Assembly: GCF_003993795.1 (NCBI RefSeq)
Contig: NZ_RWKV01000003.1
Coordinates: 1-64,000 of the forward strand
DNA: 64,000 bases
Direction: 5' to 3'
Source: Aquabacter cavernae
Lineage (GTDB): Bacteria > Pseudomonadota > Alphaproteobacteria > Rhizobiales > Xanthobacteraceae
In this document: positions 1 to 8,522 of the stretch, one piece after another
Layout: every line of letters starts with the position of its first letter
How positions within the stretch are numbered: position 1 is the stretch's first letter
Program-made: the position numbers and the translations under genes
Notes under the pieces: model-generated
What the model was told of the DNA's origin: nothing
The model's database searches: none
What the model saw: the letters and a program-made list of their open reading frames with translations, nothing else

Positions 1-1
1 C

Positions 2-127
2 TTCAACAAGCTCAAACACTTCAGAGCCGTCGCCACCCGCTACGACAAGCGAGACGACAATTTCCTCGCTTCGATCCAACTCGCATCAATCCGCATCTGG
101 CTGCGAAGTTATGAGTCGGTCACCTAG
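2..127 (+). CDS. C-terminal end of an IS5-family-like transposase (cut by window edge)
   Basis: An open frame enters from the left edge and stops at a TAG at 125-127. Its 41 residues begin FNKLKHFRAVATRYDK and end with IRIWLRSYESVT. This is the familiar tail of IS5-group DDE transposases, where an NKLKHFR..ATRYDK stretch carries the last conserved region and LASI(R)(L/I)WLR closes the protein. Only the tail is visible, so I cannot tell whether the element is intact to the left. No clear terminal inverted repeat was recognised in the 100 bases after the stop. It marks the edge of the accessory island and suggests mobile-element activity beside the defence-like genes. Confidence 0.75.
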   Translation, partial: FNKLKHFRAVATRYDKRDDNFLASIQLASIRIWLRSYESVT

Positions 128-234
128 ACTGGACTATCGGCAAGCTGAGCCGGGGCGCTGGCGAAAAGCCTAACCGGCCAACCGCGGAGCGGTCACGAAC
201 GATAACCGGGCCGCTGAGGGCAATATTGGAGCAG

Positions 235-1137
235 CTACGAGTCCGCCTTGCCAAACGATTTGCCGATAAATGCAGCTAGACCGCCTTTCTTTCCCTTCTC
301 AACACGGGCATGTCGTTGAGCGTTTGGCAGCAGTGTCATTGTTTCAGGAGACATCCTTTGAAAGAGAGAGTCTACCCACTCTATCTTGCTCAATTCCGGA
401 AGCGGTTGAATTGGAAGGCCATAGATGTAGTGTGCGCCGTCGGCTATGAACCCAATCACCTTGCCGCCGCCACGCCGATCAAGCGACACGATCTGCGGCA
501 CACCGCCAGAAAGTGGATCGCTTTTCTTCTCCAACGCGTCACAAAACGCTGAAAAAATCGACCGGGCGGTGCCACCCTGAGGGTTCGCGTCCCAAGCGTC
601 GATTTCGCGATCCAGCGCGTGGTCGCCGCTTCCAAGTTTCACCAGCACCGCACTTTTCAACGGAACGCCAACGTCGATCTTCTGGTCCGTCCAGGTCCGA
701 CGCCCAACTCGATAACTGGTCTTCCAAAGGTAAAACGACCCTCTTAGCCCCTCACCATCTCGTGCACCATGCAAGATGGTGAAGTCGTAATCCGGAGCAT
801 TATGCCGCCGTTCAAATGACCGCTTCAGATACTCAACAATCTTGTCGTGCCGCATTTCAGCGTTTGCCTGTTGATCCCAAAGCAGGCTTTGGCCGGCTAA
901 ATCGCCGAGTTGACCGAGGACTAAGGTTGGGTACAGAACGTCGCCACAATATCCGAAGATGTCCGCCGTCCGGGACGCAAATACCTTGCGGCCGCTGTCC
1001 CACCGGTAAGATTCTGAGCCCCATGTAATCCGGCTATCTCCCACAATGTAAATTCTGCTTGGACCTCTAGAATCGACTGAAATCCAGGATAATAGTGTTG
1101 TCACTTGACTAATCGCCCCTTTATATCCAAAGGACAT
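235..1137 (-). CDS. Ntn-hydrolase (proteasome beta/HslV-like) candidate of unknown role
   Basis: A protein of about 300 residues whose N-terminus reads like an HslV/proteasome beta core. There is a TT pair at 13-14, then IYIVGD with Asp34, a Lys at 51 in GRKVF, and a GYCG turn at 62-65. In HslV the order is Thr1, Asp17, Lys33, then GxxG. The Asp-to-Lys spacing (17 residues) is nearly the same as HslV's, while the first loop is about five residues longer. If the reading is right, residues 1-12 would be a removable propeptide and Thr13 the nucleophile. The C-terminal 150 residues are not recognised. The start is uncertain: a TTG at 1155 gives 306 residues, the ATG at 1137 gives 300, and neither has a good ribosome site. 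The gene diverges from the one at 1356, and the two may form a pair. The fold assignment is inference. Confidence 0.5.
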   Translation of the reverse strand: MSFGYKGAISQVTTLLSWISVDSRGPSRIYIVGDSRITWGSESYRWDSGRKVFASRTADIFGYCGDVLYPTLVLGQLGDLAGQSLLWDQQANAEMRHDKIVEYLKRSFERRHNAPDYDFTILHGARDGEGLRGSFYLWKTSYRVGRRTWTDQKIDVGVPLKSAVLVKLGSGDHALDREIDAWDANPQGGTARSIFSAFCDALEKKSDPLSGGVPQIVSLDRRGGGKVIGFIADGAHYIYGLPIQPLPELSKIEWVDSLFQRMSPETMTLLPNAQRHARVEKGKKGGLAAFIGKSFGKADS

Positions 1138-1202
1138 ACTGAGTTCGCGAGGCAACTCCCAGACGTTCCACCATTCTTGCGGGACGTGACGGTCGAGGAC
1201 CT

Positions 1203-1232
1203 GTGTCGGCCCAGTCCATACTGGGCCGACAC
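1203..1232. repeat. Perfect 13-bp inverted repeat in the divergent promoter region
   Basis: The arms GTGTCGGCCCAGT and ACTGGGCCGACAC are exact reverse complements separated by a 4-base loop, CCAT. A second, smaller hairpin (CTGGGT at 1235-1240 with ACCCAG at 1251-1256) follows at once. No T-run follows on either strand, so a terminator is unlikely. It lies between two divergent genes and could be an operator or a structured leader for the rightward gene. Confidence 0.6.
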
Positions 1233-1355
1233 GGCTGGGTACCAGAGCGGACCCAGTTCGCGCTTGCCGTAGCGCTGCCTGAATCGCTGCTGGATACTCG
1301 CCCGAACACGTTGAACTTTCCTTATAGAGGTCGGCAAAGAGGAGAATCGGGGGGC

Positions 1356-2162
1356 ATGGCGGAAATTGAGTTTTCTGAACGAGAGCGCCAGAATGCGCTC
1401 GTGCTCATCATACACAATGAGCGCCCGCTGGATGCAGCTGAGGTTGCGAACCTCCTGCGCGATCTTAGCGCCGACTACAAGCGCGTGACGGGAAGTCGGC
1501 TTGTCCTGGCGCGTTTCGAAACCGGCTCGTCGGGCTTCCTGCTCTACGATTATCTCATCCTGGCCGGTGGCGGCGCATCGGCTCTCACCGCCATCGCGGT
1601 CGCGACCGGCCACATGGCCAAGTTCGTGACGTGGATGAAGGGATTCTTCAAAGGCACGCAGGCGATGCCTCCAAGTCCGCTGATCGAGTTGCCGGATATG
1701 TCGAAGGTTGCGAAGGCAGGCCTGCGACTCGCCGACACGGCCATCAAGAACCGTATCGAGTTCGATTTCAGCTATGAGGCGGATGCCAAGGCGGGCACCC
1801 AGAAAATTGCCTTCAAGGTGACGCCCGCGGAGGCGCTGGAAGCGAAGAGTCGGGAGAAGGCCCGGCAACAGTTGCTTACCGGCCCGGAGACGGTGCGGCG
1901 GCTAACTGCTGCCGTTCCGCAGGCCCAAATCGAAGACTTCACCAGAAGGGTGATTACGCACGCCCGGTCTGGCAGCTCGTTCGACCAAATTGATAACCTG
2001 GTCGAGGCCTTCGTGCAGTTCATGAAAGACAACGGCAACGCTCACCAGTTGCCACAGCTTGCGTTGTCATTTGAGATGCAGGGCAGGTCGGACATCGGGC
2101 AGGTCATACGCCGACGTATCGACAACGGACCGGGCACAGTGAGCGTCAGCGTAGAGGACTAG
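1356..2162 (+). CDS. Orphan protein with a central hydrophobic segment
   Basis: A 268-residue protein I do not recognise. The first 55 residues are mixed and polar (NALVLIIHNERPLDAAEV). They are followed by a glycine- and alanine-rich hydrophobic stretch at about 61-85 (YDYLILAGGGASALTAIAV) that could be one membrane segment or a buried helix, then a charged C-terminal half rich in Lys, Arg and Gln. The frame is open from 1203, but the ATG at 1356 is the likely start because a purine run (GAGGAG at 1338-1343, then GGGGGG) precedes it. It is transcribed away from the Ntn-hydrolase candidate and converges with the HNH gene, whose stop is 13 bases away. A hydrophobic-segment protein beside a putative protease suggests a two-gene conflict module, but that is speculation. 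Confidence 0.6.
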   Translation: MAEIEFSERERQNALVLIIHNERPLDAAEVANLLRDLSADYKRVTGSRLVLARFETGSSGFLLYDYLILAGGGASALTAIAVATGHMAKFVTWMKGFFKGTQAMPPSPLIELPDMSKVAKAGLRLADTAIKNRIEFDFSYEADAKAGTQKIAFKVTPAEALEAKSREKARQQLLTGPETVRRLTAAVPQAQIEDFTRRVITHARSGSSFDQIDNLVEAFVQFMKDNGNAHQLPQLALSFEMQGRSDIGQVIRRRIDNGPGTVSVSVED

Positions 2163-2175
2163 GTTCAATCAAGCC

Positions 2176-3036
2176 TTAGGACAGGACTGCTGCTGACTTC
2201 TCCGCTTCCTTTGCATCAGCGGCAGTTGCCCGCTCTTCGAATGTCGGGAAAATGGTCTGAAGCTCCTCGGGCGGTATCCGCTCTTTGCCTTTCTCAAGGA
2301 TACCACTGGTACAGATCGTGATGAACCCGACACCGAACTGAGAGATGGAGATCATGCAGTCCTCCTTCTCCTTGTACCCGTAACGGTACCCGAACCGCCT
2401 ACCGTAGTCCTTGATGTTACTCCGGCCGCCGACCTCTTTTTTTGGCAACATCATATTTATGTAGTCGGTTAGCTGCGACGCGCGCGGATGGCGGCTGTGA
2501 ACCGTTGCCGTCCAGATGTAGTGCTTCTTCGTAAGGAACTTGCCGCCCGTTTCCTTGTAGTAGATCGCACACGCCATCTTCCGCCCGATCGTCGTGGCCG
2601 CCGCAGGAAACTCCGCAGGCACACTAGCCAACGGCATGTTCGACAGATCGGCGTCCGCTGGCACCCGAATCCCCATTTCAGCCAGCGCCGCCGCCTTGGC
2701 CTGATTGCCGAGCTTGGTGTTCAGAAGCGCGGCCGGATAGTTGTTCTTAATGCCGTCCTGCAGCCGCCACATCGACCACAAGTCCTTGGTGAACAGGTCG
2801 GGGTTTCCCATCTGCATGTAGTAGCCGAATATCTGGTCCTCTTTCTTGGTCGAGCCGTTGCAGGCCTCACACGCGGGGAACTCAAAACCCTCCGGGAAGA
2901 ACCCACGCGGGAAGCACGCCTGTGGCGGGATGTGGTCGACCGTGGACGACTTGGCCACGCCTCCACACAGACAGCACAGCGGGTTGTCCCCCAGCATTTG
3001 CTGGTAGCGGCTCTTCTTTTGTTTGGCCTGTCCCAT
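2176..3036 (-). CDS. HNH endonuclease, last gene of the ABC-three-component-like operon
   Basis: A 286-residue protein from the MGQAKQKK start. The N-terminal 70 residues form an HNH nuclease with zinc-knuckle cysteines: C21-x2-C24, then VDHIPP with His35, then C56-x2-C59 followed by N60, which is the DH...CxxCN arrangement of HNH families. The remaining 210 residues are an unrecognised domain with an aromatic KKHYIWTATVHSRHPR stretch. The frame is open back to 3240, overlapping the upstream gene's end. An in-frame ATG at 3183, 4 bases after that gene's stop, is an alternative start. MGQAKQKK is preferred because many small nucleases begin this way, though no strong ribosome site precedes it. 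It is probably a DNA-cleaving effector or accessory nuclease of the system upstream. Confidence 0.75.
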   Translation of the reverse strand: MGQAKQKKSRYQQMLGDNPLCCLCGGVAKSSTVDHIPPQACFPRGFFPEGFEFPACEACNGSTKKEDQIFGYYMQMGNPDLFTKDLWSMWRLQDGIKNNYPAALLNTKLGNQAKAAALAEMGIRVPADADLSNMPLASVPAEFPAAATTIGRKMACAIYYKETGGKFLTKKHYIWTATVHSRHPRASQLTDYINMMLPKKEVGGRSNIKDYGRRFGYRYGYKEKEDCMISISQFGVGFITICTSGILEKGKERIPPEELQTIFPTFEERATAADAKEAEKSAAVLS

Positions 3037-3187
3037 TATTTCAGCAGCCCATGCAGGAGGTCGTTCAGTTCGATGCTGCCATGCAAAACGCGCCGGCGAG
3101 GGCATCGATCTCTGGAATTGAGAGCGGCCCATTATGCTGCGCATACGAACCGCGACGTTTCTGGTGTTCGGTAACTCTATCATTTGA

Positions 3188-5077
3188 CTAGCGCAATTCA
3201 TGCGGCGTTTTGCGCTTGGCCTGAATTCTGGCCACCACAATGTGATATTTTAATTCAGACCCATCCGGCACCTTTCGCTCCACGCTGATCTGTTCGGAAA
3301 TGTGCGGCTGATGGCCATTCCGATCCGTAAGGTCGAGCACCAGTAGGAAACCGAAACAGACACCGGTCGTCAGGTAGCCCGTTGCCTGACCGGCATATCG
3401 CTTCGCAAGTTCGGCGTTGTCGGGCACGTTGTCGTCCTTTTTCACCTCGACGATCGACTTCACGCCACGATACTCGATAGCGATGTCGGCGCGACCGCCA
3501 CCGGAGTCGCGGGCTTCGGCTCGGAACGATGGCGCGTCCGACGTCGTGAGGAACTTCAGGAAATCCAGTTGAAGGTCGTGTTCGACCGGCAGATCGGCGC
3601 CGCGCCGAAATACGTACTCAGCAGACGGATCGGTACTCTTGCCAGCGTTGGCGCGAAAATCGAGAAAACGGACGATGAGCGTACACATGTGTTCCAGCAG
3701 CGCTCGAGGATGGTCGCGCTGGTAGTCGGGACTGTCTGAGAGCTTCTCCATGACGGCGGCCCATAGCTCGGCCACTTGCCGATTGCGATCTATCGCCACA
3801 TCGAACTGCGCCGCGGTCATCGCGGCTGTAGCTGCGTCGAGGCCGGCTTTCTTGAGGCCATCGACCAGCCAGCCTTCAGTAGATTCGTCAAAAGGGCTGC
3901 GATGGACGGCTCCGGCCAGTGACTGCTGCACCGTGTCGCGTAGTTGTCCGACATTCAGCGCCAGATCGCTGTCAGCGTTCTCGGCGAGCCACTGATCTAA
4001 GGTCTGCAGATAATATCGCCGTTTCCGCAGCGATTGGACGAGCGCCTCCCGTCCGAGAATATCGGCGCCATGGCCATCGGATCGCGAGAACATGTTCTCG
4101 CTCGCGAAGAATATCGATAGCAACTCTTCCTCGATCACGATGGCCGCTTGCAGCCAAATGTCCTTCGTGAACGTGTGAGCGACCATGGCTAACTTGGTGG
4201 CCATCGACAGCCAGTGGAAACGCTCGCGGGACGACGCCCCGAGCCATGAATGCGCAGAGTGACGGTCCACGGCATAGGCCGAATACTCGATGGCTGCCCC
4301 ACGAAGTTTTGGCAGATCCAGCGCAAGATCAGAGTGCAGTCCCCTGCTCTGCACATCGATCAGAACAGATGTGCAGATCTCATACAGCGCAGCATCCGAA
4401 CGCCCTTCGCTCGCGGCAAGCGAACGGCGAAACCACCCCTGCGCCGCCGTCAAGGCTGACGTGAGCGCGTCCTGCGTCTTGGCCAGCAACCCCTCCTGCA
4501 GGCGATCAAGCCCAAGCTCAAGGGCAGCTTCGTCCGCTACCTCGTCGACATCCACTAGCCTGGAGAGAAGGTCTCGGAAATCGTCTTCAGGGTATCGACG
4601 CAGGATGGCGCCCGTAACCTTGGCGATGTGACGCAGATAGGCGTCGTCGTCGTCCGCCTTTACATCCAGAAGGTACGACTGCAGGCGCCTAACTAAGCTG
4701 GGATCGCCCTGCGCCACGACGAGCGCACCGCGCAACGCCTGCGATCGCATCCAGCCATGCTCAGACCGGGGCTCGAAACGGCTGCGGAAGATCTCCCACG
4801 CACTGCGGCCGAAAGCCTTCGGAATCGCTGACAGTTCGCCGAGGCAGTCGACCATTTCCGCAATAGAGGTGGCGTCATCCTCGCGCTCGAGTATCCGCAG
4901 CAGAGCGCGCTGAACGGTGGCCGTGGTCACCCAACTAGTCAGCCAGCAGAACGCGTTGGCACGTTCGGTTTCGGAAGGCAGGGCCTCAATCGCGGCCAGC
5001 ACTTCGTTCTCTTCAGCCGTTCCCGGATCTGGAATGGACTTGCCTTCCGTCGTCAGGAGCTCGAATGTGTCTTCCAT
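3188..5077 (-). CDS. Large effector-like protein with C-terminal PD-(D/E)XK nuclease domain
   Basis: A 629-residue protein. Residues 1-480 are helical and rich in Ala, Leu and Glu with no motif I recognise, possibly HEAT-like. The last 130 residues carry the restriction-endonuclease-like core: GGGRADI with Asp531, IVEVKK with Glu544-x-Lys546, and a downstream AGQATGY with Gln564, i.e. D...ExK...Q. The start codon lies 11 bases after the ATPase stop, so the two are almost certainly co-transcribed. In ABC-three-component and Lamassu systems the SMC-like ATPase is paired with a variable effector, often a nuclease of this fold at one end. This protein fits that role with the nuclease at the C-terminus. 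The specific family is not identified. Confidence 0.75.
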   Translation of the reverse strand: MEDTFELLTTEGKSIPDPGTAEENEVLAAIEALPSETERANAFCWLTSWVTTATVQRALLRILEREDDATSIAEMVDCLGELSAIPKAFGRSAWEIFRSRFEPRSEHGWMRSQALRGALVVAQGDPSLVRRLQSYLLDVKADDDDAYLRHIAKVTGAILRRYPEDDFRDLLSRLVDVDEVADEAALELGLDRLQEGLLAKTQDALTSALTAAQGWFRRSLAASEGRSDAALYEICTSVLIDVQSRGLHSDLALDLPKLRGAAIEYSAYAVDRHSAHSWLGASSRERFHWLSMATKLAMVAHTFTKDIWLQAAIVIEEELLSIFFASENMFSRSDGHGADILGREALVQSLRKRRYYLQTLDQWLAENADSDLALNVGQLRDTVQQSLAGAVHRSPFDESTEGWLVDGLKKAGLDAATAAMTAAQFDVAIDRNRQVAELWAAVMEKLSDSPDYQRDHPRALLEHMCTLIVRFLDFRANAGKSTDPSAEYVFRRGADLPVEHDLQLDFLKFLTTSDAPSFRAEARDSGGGRADIAIEYRGVKSIVEVKKDDNVPDNAELAKRYAGQATGYLTTGVCFGFLLVLDLTDRNGHQPHISEQISVERKVPDGSELKYHIVVARIQAKRKTPHELR

Positions 5078-5088
5078 CGTCCCACCGG

Positions 5089-7080
5089 TCAGAAGAGGTA
5101 TTCATCCCCCTTGGCGTGCAGCCGGTGATCGATAGGCACAACCGCCTCCACGGCCTTGCGTGCGATCGTGCCTATAATGATCTGAACGCCTCCGATGTCC
5201 TTTGCAGCAGATGCAACGCTGTCGAGCATCTGCTCAAAGTCCTCGTTCACGACCTCTTCCGACGCCGGCGAGTCGATGATCAGCAGGCCTGGATGCCGGC
5301 CATACCCGCGACGCTTGGCCACCTCCACCGCCGCTAGCGAGATGGCGATCTTGATGCGCAATTTCTCGCCCATCGTCAGATTGCTGAAATAGATGTCGGC
5401 GCCGCCTTGGTGGACCTTCAGCTTCCCGCCGCCATCTAGGTGCATGCTGGTGACGTGGGATACACCGAACTTCTTGGCGAGGGACATTACCGAATCGGCG
5501 ATCTCCGTCAGGACATCCGACTGCATAGAGGTCATCAGCGTTTTGCTGACTTCGGTAGCGGCGCGGAGAATCTTGAGTTCACCCTGTATCTCTGTGTCCT
5601 CGTTGGCAGGCGATTGCAGCGAGGTCACCAATTCCCGAAGCTGTTGGGCCTGGGCCTCCAACTGCACCACGACGAGTTCGGGATTGGTCGGCAACGTGGA
5701 GATGGCTTCTTGGAGGTTTCGTACCCTGCTCATTCCGGCGCTGAGCCGTTCGGTCGCGTCCTTTGCTGTCTTCTCGCTGGCTTTGAGCTTGGCCTTGGCG
5801 ATCTGGAGTGACGTAGCCAATTCCTCCACCAAGGTCTGGGCGTCCTGGATGCGATCACTGTCCAGATCGTCTTCGTGGACCGGCAGGTCGTTCTTGCACA
5901 AGGCGCAGGTATTGCCGTCCGCGTGCCGAACCGCTGGCGCAGCGTTCTCGAACGCCGCCTCGCAGGCGGGACAGCAAGTCGGGCTGAGCTGACGGAACGA
6001 GTATCCTGCCGACCGCTCATCCTCTAGCTGCTTGAGCCTTCGCCGTGCGGCGTCGTAGCTGGCTGTGACGGACGCGACGGTCGCCGTGTCCGCCTCGAAG
6101 GCGACCCGAGCGGTCTCGGCCGCCTTCCTATCGGTCGCAGTCTCCTTGTCAAGCCGCGCCAGTTCCAGTCTTATTGCAGCGCGGTCGTCGGTGCCACGAG
6201 CCTTCTTCGCATCGGTAAGCTGACGCTCGACTTCGAGAAGCCTGGTATTGAGCACCGCGTTCACGCCTGGTTGGTTCGGTCGATCGGCCAGTGCCTGCTC
6301 GACCTGCTTCTGCGCAGTTAACGCAGCGCTATAAGTGGAGACCCACGGCAACCCAATGAACAGTTGGAGGAGGCGAAGCGGGAGCCCGTCGATGGGAAGG
6401 TCGCCGAACAGCGCCTTCGGCTCAATAGAACTCGACAGAAAGAACGTCGAAGCTATCAGGGGCCACCCGTGGGGATGACCGCCCGTACTCTTGTTGTGAG
6501 CGTAGATCACAGGGAAATCGAGCTCCTCCATCATCAGGTGCTCGGTTTGCGACTTCAGCCCGTCCCCAGCGTCGCCTTCGTAGAGCGTGATCCATTGGTC
6601 GTCGCCATCGCTTCGGCTCAGCGTGGCCCTACCTTCTGCCGCCTTCTCCTCGCCGGCCGCCTTGCTCAATTCCAAGCGATGCAGGACGTCGTCGATGCGA
6701 TACCGGATTTCGATGGTCTCTAGCCACTTCCAGACGTCGGGCTTCACCCGGCCGGGAAAGTCGCCGCGGATTGCGGCTTGGAGCAGGTTCAGGATGGACG
6801 ACTTTCCTCGCAAATTGCGCTCGGACATCACCGCCCAGATGCCGGTCCCCAGGTCCGACCAGGACAGCTCGAACGGTCCGTCGCGCTCGGACTCGGCTCG
6901 AACGCCCGTTAACTTGATGCTGTCGAAGCGAAGGCTCTTGGCACGCGGCGGTGTGGTCTGCGCGCGAATACCGTACTTGAGCAGGACGCTTTGAACATCT
7001 GACCCCGGACTGGTGCTGTCCTCGGCGATGGCCTTGATCCAGGCGATCTCGGTCGCCTTGATGGTCCGTTCCGTTCTCAT
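5089..7080 (-). CDS. SMC-like ABC ATPase with zinc hook (Lamassu LmuB / ABC-3C type)
   Basis: A 663-residue protein. After a 75-residue lead comes a variant Walker A, SERNLRGKSS at 86-95. GKSS is kept, but the first glycine of GxxxxGK is Glu87. A head region to about 250 precedes a coiled coil (254-360). A CxxC pair (C370/C373) and C392/C395 then form a Rad50-type zinc hook, and the return coil runs to about 520. The C-terminal head has a signature LTMGEKLRIKIAISLA (568-583) in place of LSGGQ, and Walker B GLLIIDSP (598-605). The ATG overlaps the upstream stop as ATGA, indicating translational coupling, which also rejects the longer open frame from 7188. This is the likely DNA-sensing engine of the operon. 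Family membership is inferred from architecture and neighbours. Confidence 0.85.
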   Translation of the reverse strand: MRTERTIKATEIAWIKAIAEDSTSPGSDVQSVLLKYGIRAQTTPPRAKSLRFDSIKLTGVRAESERDGPFELSWSDLGTGIWAVMSERNLRGKSSILNLLQAAIRGDFPGRVKPDVWKWLETIEIRYRIDDVLHRLELSKAAGEEKAAEGRATLSRSDGDDQWITLYEGDAGDGLKSQTEHLMMEELDFPVIYAHNKSTGGHPHGWPLIASTFFLSSSIEPKALFGDLPIDGLPLRLLQLFIGLPWVSTYSAALTAQKQVEQALADRPNQPGVNAVLNTRLLEVERQLTDAKKARGTDDRAAIRLELARLDKETATDRKAAETARVAFEADTATVASVTASYDAARRRLKQLEDERSAGYSFRQLSPTCCPACEAAFENAAPAVRHADGNTCALCKNDLPVHEDDLDSDRIQDAQTLVEELATSLQIAKAKLKASEKTAKDATERLSAGMSRVRNLQEAISTLPTNPELVVVQLEAQAQQLRELVTSLQSPANEDTEIQGELKILRAATEVSKTLMTSMQSDVLTEIADSVMSLAKKFGVSHVTSMHLDGGGKLKVHQGGADIYFSNLTMGEKLRIKIAISLAAVEVAKRRGYGRHPGLLIIDSPASEEVVNEDFEQMLDSVASAAKDIGGVQIIIGTIARKAVEAVVPIDHRLHAKGDEYLF

Positions 7081-7775
7081 GGTTCCAATCCGACGATCTT
7101 GGCCAAGCGTTGTTCGACTTGCTCCCGGATGGTCGGTATCACGTCGCCTTGGATGGTGTTTCCGTACTCTGGGTGCTCGTACTGCCATTCCTTCAGGGCA
7201 GATCCGCTCTTGCCGCAGGCGACCCGCATGACCAAGGCTAATCGGTCACGATACCACGCCAACTCCGGGTGATCCTGAACACACTTTTCCAGGAACGAGA
7301 TCGCCTTTGGTGATATGAGGTACTCGTACCGACGAATCTTGCCGTCATCACCGGCGAGTTGCATCGGTCTCGCCAAGCCGTAGTAGCTCAGCATTGCAAG
7401 GGCATCCTCGACGTTCTGGTAGGCGCCGTGCCGCCAGCGGACCATCCGCACCAGTCTGACGCAAGGCTCGTCGTCGAGGAAGATGCGCTGAACCGCCTCC
7501 AGCAGCTCGGGCTCGCGGGTCTCCTCGTAGAGATCCAGCAGGGCGTCACCCAAATAGTCAGGATAACGGACGAGGAAGTCTATGGCCATCAAGCGTTTCT
7601 CGGCTCGAAAGACCTTCACGCACTCCTCTGTGGGCTTGTCGGCGTCTTCGCTGCCCGCAACCAAGATGAAAAGCAGCCGGAGCGCGTCGCGATGTCTATA
7701 GCTCGGCTCGCGCGATGCTCGGAACCGCGTCACAGTTTCACCCGCTGGCCCGTCCCCCTCGACCAAAACATACAT
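7077..7775 (-). CDS. Middle component of an ABC-three-component-like system (winged-helix candidate)
   Basis: A 232-residue protein from the ATG at 7775; a TTG at 7814 would add 13 residues. It reads as a small helical protein with a probable winged-helix segment (EDALAMLSYYGLARPM, then YEYLISPKAISFL). This suits the middle component that links an SMC-like ATPase to its effector in ABC-3C and Lamassu systems. A G-rich stretch about 10 bases upstream could serve as ribosome site for 7775. Its stop TGA overlaps the ATPase start (ATGA), so it is the first gene of the operon 7775 to 2176. I assign the role mostly from position, size and the adjoining ATPase; sequence similarity could not be checked. 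Confidence 0.6.
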   Translation of the reverse strand: MYVLVEGDGPAGETVTRFRASREPSYRHRDALRLLFILVAGSEDADKPTEECVKVFRAEKRLMAIDFLVRYPDYLGDALLDLYEETREPELLEAVQRIFLDDEPCVRLVRMVRWRHGAYQNVEDALAMLSYYGLARPMQLAGDDGKIRRYEYLISPKAISFLEKCVQDHPELAWYRDRLALVMRVACGKSGSALKEWQYEHPEYGNTIQGDVIPTIREQVEQRLAKIVGLEP

Positions 7776-7908
7776 ACCGGAAGTGCCCCCAACACAGAAA
7801 CCATGATATCTCAAATGGCTTAATTCCGCGAATCTAGTCCGACACTACACCGGCGTATTCTGACGTATGTGGGTGTGAAGAAAATGGTGGAATGAGCCAC
7901 ATCGGCTA

Positions 7909-8517
7909 TCATGCCGGTTCGGCTTCGGTTCTTTCAGACCTCTCGATTTGCGCGTGGTTTTCTTCCCGAGCAGTCTTGGTGATCAGGTACTTCTCCAATT
8001 CTGCAGCGTGTTTTTCGCAGCCTTTTGCCTGCTTGCGAAGAAGCGAGACGTGGTCAGAAAGTTCTTGCGTTGTGCAGAGGCCTATTGGAACCAGGGACCG
8101 TTCACCGTTCCGAAGCACAGGATACGATTTGACCAAGCGCGTATGGCCGGGAAGGACCATTTGAGGAGACGCGGGATCGTCGCTCATCCCCACGCGCTTC
8201 AACATGCGTGTAACGACACCCACAAGTTCCTTCTTAGCGAACGCTCTATAGAAGTCGGCATGCGGGCCTGTCAGAGGTTTGCTTTGGAAGATCTCTTCAA
8301 CGATTTCGCTCGGTTGCGCAATCTGGCCAGCCTCCATCCGCTGCCCGATAAGTTTATGCAGCTCCGACAGAAGCGCAGAGTCTTTGGCCATGAGCTTCAT
8401 CCTATCGACTGTTGAATGGGGAAACTGGTAAAGCCTAAACGGCTGTCGACCCGTTTCTGGGCTCGCAGCATCCAAACGAGAGTTAATGACGCTGTAAGAT
8501 AGCTGGGAATCAGCCAC
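7909..8517 (-). CDS. Hypothetical island protein
   Basis: A 202-residue protein beginning with GTG at 8517; an ATG at 8400 is an alternative giving 163 residues. I do not recognise it. It has a basic N-terminal half and an acidic, Glu/Ala-rich C-terminus (KHAAELEKYL followed by ERSERTEAEPA) likely to form a helix. No signal peptide or membrane segment is visible. It is on the same strand as the middle component, with 134 bases between, so it may be an upstream member of the same transcript or a separate regulator. No function is proposed. Confidence 0.5.
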   Translation of the reverse strand: MADSQLSYSVINSRLDAASPETGRQPFRLYQFPHSTVDRMKLMAKDSALLSELHKLIGQRMEAGQIAQPSEIVEEIFQSKPLTGPHADFYRAFAKKELVGVVTRMLKRVGMSDDPASPQMVLPGHTRLVKSYPVLRNGERSLVPIGLCTTQELSDHVSLLRKQAKGCEKHAAELEKYLITKTAREENHAQIERSERTEAEPA

Positions 8518-8522
8518 CGATT

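Noticed and set aside
7081-7188. Upstream extension of the SMC-like ATPase gene
   Set aside because: It would overlap the middle component by over 100 bases; the ATGA junction at 7077-7080 gives a natural start.
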